Of a stretch of DNA of 64,000 bases, positions 60,602 to 64,000 are shown one piece after another. Under the pieces are notes generated by a model. It was not told the DNA's origin, searched no databases, and saw nothing but the letters and a program-made list of their open reading frames with translations. The stretch is from Pedobacter sp. MC2016-15 (GTDB lineage: Bacteria; Bacteroidota; Bacteroidia; Sphingobacteriales; Sphingobacteriaceae). Where the stretch lies: assembly GCF_026239695.1 (NCBI RefSeq), contig NZ_JAPIVS010000001.1:868001-932000 (forward strand), in the 5' to 3' direction. The stretch's first letter is position 1, and each line of letters starts with the position of its first letter. The position numbers were made by a program, and so were the translations under genes.

Positions 60602-61771
60602 CTAATCAGCACCTGGAGCAATATTGCGGTACAATTTCATCAATTGAACCGCGTTTGCTTCAGGTGAATATTGCCGGAGATATGACTGTCTGGCATTTTC
60701 ACAAAATTCTTCCCTCAACGCCGCGGGCAGCCGATCAAAGTATTGTACTTTGCTGCTGAGGTCTTCGGGATCACCCGATTTGAAGCGCAATCCATTAACA
60801 CCATCTTCCACCAGGTTTCTGATGTTGCCCAGATCTGACGCAATTACCGGAACGCCCCTCGAAAAAGCTTCGATCACGACCATTCCGAAGGTTTCATACC
60901 ATACTGATGGAAAGATCAGCGCCGCAGCAGCTTCCAGCATCTCATAAACTTTCTCCTGGGGCTGAGCACCATGAAAATGAATGTTTGCATGATTGCGGCT
61001 ATACTCTTTTACCATCTCTTCCAGCGGACCAGTACCGACGATATCCAGCTGATATCCTGAGGACGCAAATGCTTTCAGCAAAACAGGGAGGCCTTTCTCT
61101 TCTGTAAGCCTGCCTACATAGAGATAGGAAGATCCCAGACAGGGTGTTATAGTTTCCAAATCGTTTGAGGGCGCGAAACAGAAGTTGGGCTTCACTACAA
61201 TACGATCCGCAAACTGCCCAAATTTAGAATGGCTGAATAATTGTCTGGAGTGTTCTCCAAGAACAAGAAATTGATTGATCTTACCCCATGTACCCAGACG
61301 TTCATGCAGATACATCGAAGCAGCAATCCAGAATGTGATCGCTTTTGAGTTTTGGTAGACCCCCTGTTTTACGGCCTGCCAGGCGAAACCAGGCTGCAGC
61401 GAATCCAGGAAAAAATCGTTATTGTGGTACAGAGATCCCGAAGGACACAACAAACGATAGTTGTGCAGCGTCATCACCATTGGTATGTGCAGCTTGTTAA
61501 CAGCATACACTACCGAGGCAGAGCCGCTGAAATGCAGGTTATGGATATGCACCACATCCGGCTTAAATTCACGCAGTTTTTGTAAGGTTTTACGGTAGGA
61601 ACTGTAATTGAATGGTACCTGTAAGAGTTTCAGCAACGTTGATCCGCTGTTGCTGAAACTGAGCTGCTCCACCTCCGTTCCGGCAGCGCGCAACAGCTCA
61701 ATTTCATTGGCGACCACACTGTCCTCGCCCCCTTTTAGCTTGTAATACGTATGGACAACCAGTATCCTCAT
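60602..61771 (-). CDS. Family 4 glycosyltransferase
   Basis: The 389-residue protein is a GT-B fold GT4 enzyme. It starts with ILVVHTYYKLKGGEDSVVAN, continues with HIHNLHFSGSASVVYAVNKL, and the donor domain has YLYVGRLTEEKGLPVLLKAF, IHFHGAQPQEKVYEMLEAAA and the acidic E-x7-E type segment SVWYETFGMVVIEAFSRGVP. It is the last gene of a leftward cluster. Its ATG overlaps the previous stop by one base (TAATG). Confidence 0.92.
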   Translation of the reverse strand: MRILVVHTYYKLKGGEDSVVANEIELLRAAGTEVEQLSFSNSGSTLLKLLQVPFNYSSYRKTLQKLREFKPDVVHIHNLHFSGSASVVYAVNKLHIPMVMTLHNYRLLCPSGSLYHNNDFFLDSLQPGFAWQAVKQGVYQNSKAITFWIAASMYLHERLGTWGKINQFLVLGEHSRQLFSHSKFGQFADRIVVKPNFCFAPSNDLETITPCLGSSYLYVGRLTEEKGLPVLLKAFASSGYQLDIVGTGPLEEMVKEYSRNHANIHFHGAQPQEKVYEMLEAAAALIFPSVWYETFGMVVIEAFSRGVPVIASDLGNIRNLVEDGVNGLRFKSGDPEDLSSKVQYFDRLPAALREEFCENARQSYLRQYSPEANAVQLMKLYRNIAPGAD

Positions 61772-62700
61772 TAACCCGCTTTTTTAACCCTGTTGGTCAC
61801 GCGGATAAATTCATTGATCAGCTTACGCGTAACCAGCGCCTTAAGTCCATAAGGTTTTTTGATTTGTGCCTGCAGTTCCGGAACAATATAATCGCCCTTG
61901 CAATAGGCAAACGTTCTCTTTACTCCCTTATCAATCGGCGTCACCAGGTAGTTGATACCATAAGTATTCGTTGATTCTTCATCAAACCCAATGTTACTCA
62001 CCTTGGATAATGTAGGATAGATCACCTTCAGGCGGTTTTCCGCGACATGCGCCTGCAGTTGCACATCCCAGGTAGAAATTACCCCCGAGATCTGCTTCTT
62101 CAGCATACGTACCAGGTCGTAACCTTCAGCGTTCATGCGTTTTTTGAAGCCCGGTGAAGTATCCATCATATGCTGCAGCTGATCTTTATCCCAAATCACC
62201 GATTCAAAGCGGTCTGCCCAGCCTGCCCAGCCATAAGAGCAAAAGCGTTTGTAAACGATCGTATCATATGGATAAGTTTTTTCCTTCGTGATAGGGAAAA
62301 CATAGGCCGTGATACAAAACACAGACTTGTCCTTACGATAGAAGTCGAGCCCATCCATCAGGTACTTGATATAGTTGGGTGCTACAACCAGGTCGTCTTC
62401 CACCACGATAAACTCATCGTAATTCTGACTCAGAAAAGTTAATCCTTCCTGAAAGTTTGGTCCCGTGCTGTAATTACGGTCGCGGTAGTGTTTAATCACA
62501 TTTCTGAATCCCGTCAGCGAGTCGATATATGCACGCACTTCCAGTATCCCCTGCTTATCAGCTTCCTTTTTATAGCCGTCACTAAAGAACACGATATCCA
62601 TTGAAGCACACTCCGGGTTTTTCAGCAATGCTTCTATACAGGTTTTAAGCTTGGCAGCCCTGTTATAACAAAATACCCCTATAATAATCGATCTTTCCAT
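61771..62700 (-). CDS. Glycosyltransferase (GT-A fold)
   Basis: The 309-residue protein has GT-A features: ERSIIIGVFCYNRAAKLKTC, IVFFSDGYKKEADKQGI, DEFIVVEDDLVVAPNYIKYL (DxD-type EDD) and CSYGWAGWADRFESVIWDKD. The arrangement resembles N-acetylglucosaminyltransferase-like or alpha-1,3-mannosyl-type enzymes of Bacteroidota. It is probably soluble or loosely attached to the inner face of the membrane. It lies 19 bases after the family 2 enzyme gene. Confidence 0.82.
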   Translation of the reverse strand: MERSIIIGVFCYNRAAKLKTCIEALLKNPECASMDIVFFSDGYKKEADKQGILEVRAYIDSLTGFRNVIKHYRDRNYSTGPNFQEGLTFLSQNYDEFIVVEDDLVVAPNYIKYLMDGLDFYRKDKSVFCITAYVFPITKEKTYPYDTIVYKRFCSYGWAGWADRFESVIWDKDQLQHMMDTSPGFKKRMNAEGYDLVRMLKKQISGVISTWDVQLQAHVAENRLKVIYPTLSKVSNIGFDEESTNTYGINYLVTPIDKGVKRTFAYCKGDYIVPELQAQIKKPYGLKALVTRKLINEFIRVTNRVKKAG

Positions 62701-62719
62701 CCTTATATAATCTTTTACC

Positions 62720-63562
62720 TTATCTTTTGAATTTATCCCATATCACCGGGAATAGTGTTTTCATCCAGAGCTTAACGAAAGCCTCAGGCACATGCGTGGG
62801 AAAATGATGTCTGATAAAACCCATATATTCCTTGTAGGCCAGTCCTTTGGGACTCTTGAGGTAGCTTATCCTTTCTTTCAGTGTGGCTTTGCCACTTTTC
62901 CAGTTATTGCCATGGTCATCAATACAGCTGCCCAGTACGCCAGGCATCACCACGGCTTTGAAGCCCGCTTTTTTCGCCTTCATGGTGTAATCAAAATCTG
63001 CAATACTGTGCGTATAACGATCTGACAGGATACCTACCTGCTCCACGATCTCGCGTGGGACCAGCATAATGTTGGCATTGGCAAGATCACATTCTACATA
63101 CTCCGTTTCGCTGTATGCCGTGTAGTTCTGTACTTTCTTCTGGTTGTACAAGAGTCTGCCACCGTAAGAGATCTCATTGTCGTGATCAATCGTACTCCCT
63201 ATAGCAATCGCATTGGGCTCAGTGCCATACACATCGTAATAGCGCAGCAATTTAATAATCGCGTCTTTTTCCAGCAGCGTATCATCATTGAGCAACAGGT
63301 AGTAATCAGGATCAGCTTTTAGCGCCTCAGTCCAGGAATTGCGCATTCCCCCTGCCCAAAATAAACTGCCACTACCTTTAAAGATATTCACCTCCGGATA
63401 TTTCTCTCTCAATGCATCCCTCGTACCGTCAGAAGAATTGTCATCCGTTAGAAAAACAGTGATTTCAACATTCTCGGGCAAAGCCTGCTCAAAGAGACTT
63501 TCGAGGCAGCTCAGCGTTTTCTCCCGCCGGTTAAAGGTGGCCAGTAATACAGCTATAGTCAT
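62720..63562 (-). CDS. Family 2 glycosyltransferase
   Basis: The 280-residue protein has the GT2 pattern: IAVLLATFNRREKTLSCLES, VFLTDDNSSDGTRDAL, GGMRNSWTEA, YYLLLNDDTLLEKDAI (DD metal-binding) and GSCIDDHGNNWKSG. It resembles rhamnosyl- or galactofuranosyltransferase-type enzymes. Its start overlaps the previous gene stop by four bases (ATGA), so the two are coupled. Confidence 0.92.
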   Translation of the reverse strand: MTIAVLLATFNRREKTLSCLESLFEQALPENVEITVFLTDDNSSDGTRDALREKYPEVNIFKGSGSLFWAGGMRNSWTEALKADPDYYLLLNDDTLLEKDAIIKLLRYYDVYGTEPNAIAIGSTIDHDNEISYGGRLLYNQKKVQNYTAYSETEYVECDLANANIMLVPREIVEQVGILSDRYTHSIADFDYTMKAKKAGFKAVVMPGVLGSCIDDHGNNWKSGKATLKERISYLKSPKGLAYKEYMGFIRHHFPTHVPEAFVKLWMKTLFPVIWDKFKR

Positions 63563-64000
63563 AATGCAGCTTTTGGTAAAAATTTAATCTTCTTGGCCCT
63601 TTTTCTCAGCGCCCGGTAGTAACTCAGTACATAATATTCAAGACGCATACTCAATGTCAGGTATGGGATGCCCAGCGTAGTTTTTACTGTATCCAGGTAT
63701 GCCTTATCTGAGAGAGCCATGCCATAATCGGCCGAGGTATTCACCAGCGTTTCATATAACCTTGCCAGTCCGTATGTTTTCTCTGAAGGCAGGTGCCAGA
63801 TCGTTACCTCAGGATCTGTTTTCTCCACGTTGCGGTAAAACACAGGATTTGTCCAGATCCGTTTCAGCAGATCCGTTCGCGGACTTGCCTTGAAACCGTT
63901 TTTGTGATAGATATAACTCAGCGTTTGTGCTTCTTCGTTAAACTTCGGCAGCCCCTTCGTATGTCTGCGCATTAATTCCGGCCAAAGCTCCAGGAAGTCG
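63559..64000 (-). CDS. Polysaccharide-locus protein, C-terminal part (runs off window)
   Basis: The frame is open from the right-hand edge of the window to the stop at 63559, and the visible 146 codons are a C-terminal part, so the ATG at 63970-63972 is internal. Segments include KFNEEAQTLSYIYHKNGFKA, WHLPSEKTYGLARLYE and LSMRLEYYVLSYYRALRKRA. The family cannot be named, but the position upstream of and coupled to a family 2 glycosyltransferase suggests a glycosyltransferase or related enzyme of the same operon. Confidence 0.7.
   Translation of the reverse strand, partial: DFLELWPELMRRHTKGLPKFNEEAQTLSYIYHKNGFKASPRTDLLKRIWTNPVFYRNVEKTDPEVTIWHLPSEKTYGLARLYETLVNTSADYGMALSDKAYLDTVKTTLGIPYLTLSMRLEYYVLSYYRALRKRAKKIKFLPKAAL

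Noticed and set aside
1-64000. tRNA, rRNA, CRISPR and insertion-sequence content
   Set aside because: I saw no cloverleaf-type sequences, no regularly spaced repeats and no transposase genes. The Rpn protein is transposase-related by name only. A tRNAscan or ISfinder run could settle small or degraded cases.

Overview
The window looks like a chromosomal segment of a Bacteroidota bacterium of the Sphingobacteriaceae type (Pedobacter-like). The signs are a SusC/SusD pair with its own ECF sigma factor and FecR anti-sigma factor, many Bacteroidota-typical families (DUF4142, DUF2911, DUF3072, DUF4153, DUF4385, OmpL-like porin), and candidate promoters of the Bacteroidota form TTG-N19-22-TAnnTTTG with very short leaders. 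The taxonomic call is inference from gene content. I saw no rRNA, tRNA, CRISPR array, insertion sequence or prophage.

Positions 1-8000 hold a leftward potassium-uptake operon: two microproteins (one is KdpF), KdpA, KdpB, KdpC, an OmpL-like porin, a 39-residue membrane peptide, a KdpD that lacks the kinase half, and the start of a separate HAMP/PAS histidine kinase. A sigma-54-like element lies just upstream. From 8.2 to 10.4 kb are a lipoprotein alpha/beta hydrolase broken by one in-frame TGA and a saccharopine-dehydrogenase-like protein. From 10.4 to 19.5 kb a leftward glycan-uptake locus carries a GH78-like alpha-L-rhamnosidase, ECF sigma factor, FecR, SusC, SusD and an exported HD-domain phosphohydrolase. 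After DUF4142 and DUF3072 genes and a 670-base intergenic region with hairpins, positions 21.2-25.2 kb hold a cobalamin riboswitch in front of a siderophore-receptor-like TonB-dependent transporter and a PepSY membrane protein.

From 25.3 to 34.5 kb are a DUF4153 membrane protein, an ExbD, an AlkC-type DNA glycosylase with an Ig-like tail, an Rpn-type nuclease and a DinB/second-DnaE mutagenesis operon. From 34.5 to 40.2 kb are a DUF421 protein with a zinc ribbon and three consecutive orphan histidine kinases. From 40.2 to 57.9 kb is a mixed region: a coiled-coil/winged-helix protein, DUF4385, a putative clan CE (Ulp1/YopJ-like) cysteine protease, an S41 peptidase, an EEP-family nuclease/phosphatase, a Crp/Fnr regulator, a DUF4406-Nudix pair, DUF2911, an SMP-30-like and sorbosone-dehydrogenase-like pair, two tandem ankyrin proteins (the second with a SHOCT tail), and a divergent MDR reductase/AraC pair. 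From 58.4 kb to the end is an exopolysaccharide locus: WecG/TagA and a WcaJ-like initiating transferase rightward, and four glycosyltransferase-type genes leftward, the last running off the window.

The items most worth follow-up are the cobalamin riboswitch on a siderophore-type receptor/PepSY unit, the clan CE-like protein at 42.1-43.3 kb, the sigma-54-like control and divided sensor of the kdp operon, the exported HD phosphohydrolase in a SusCD operon, and the single TGA in the hydrolase gene.
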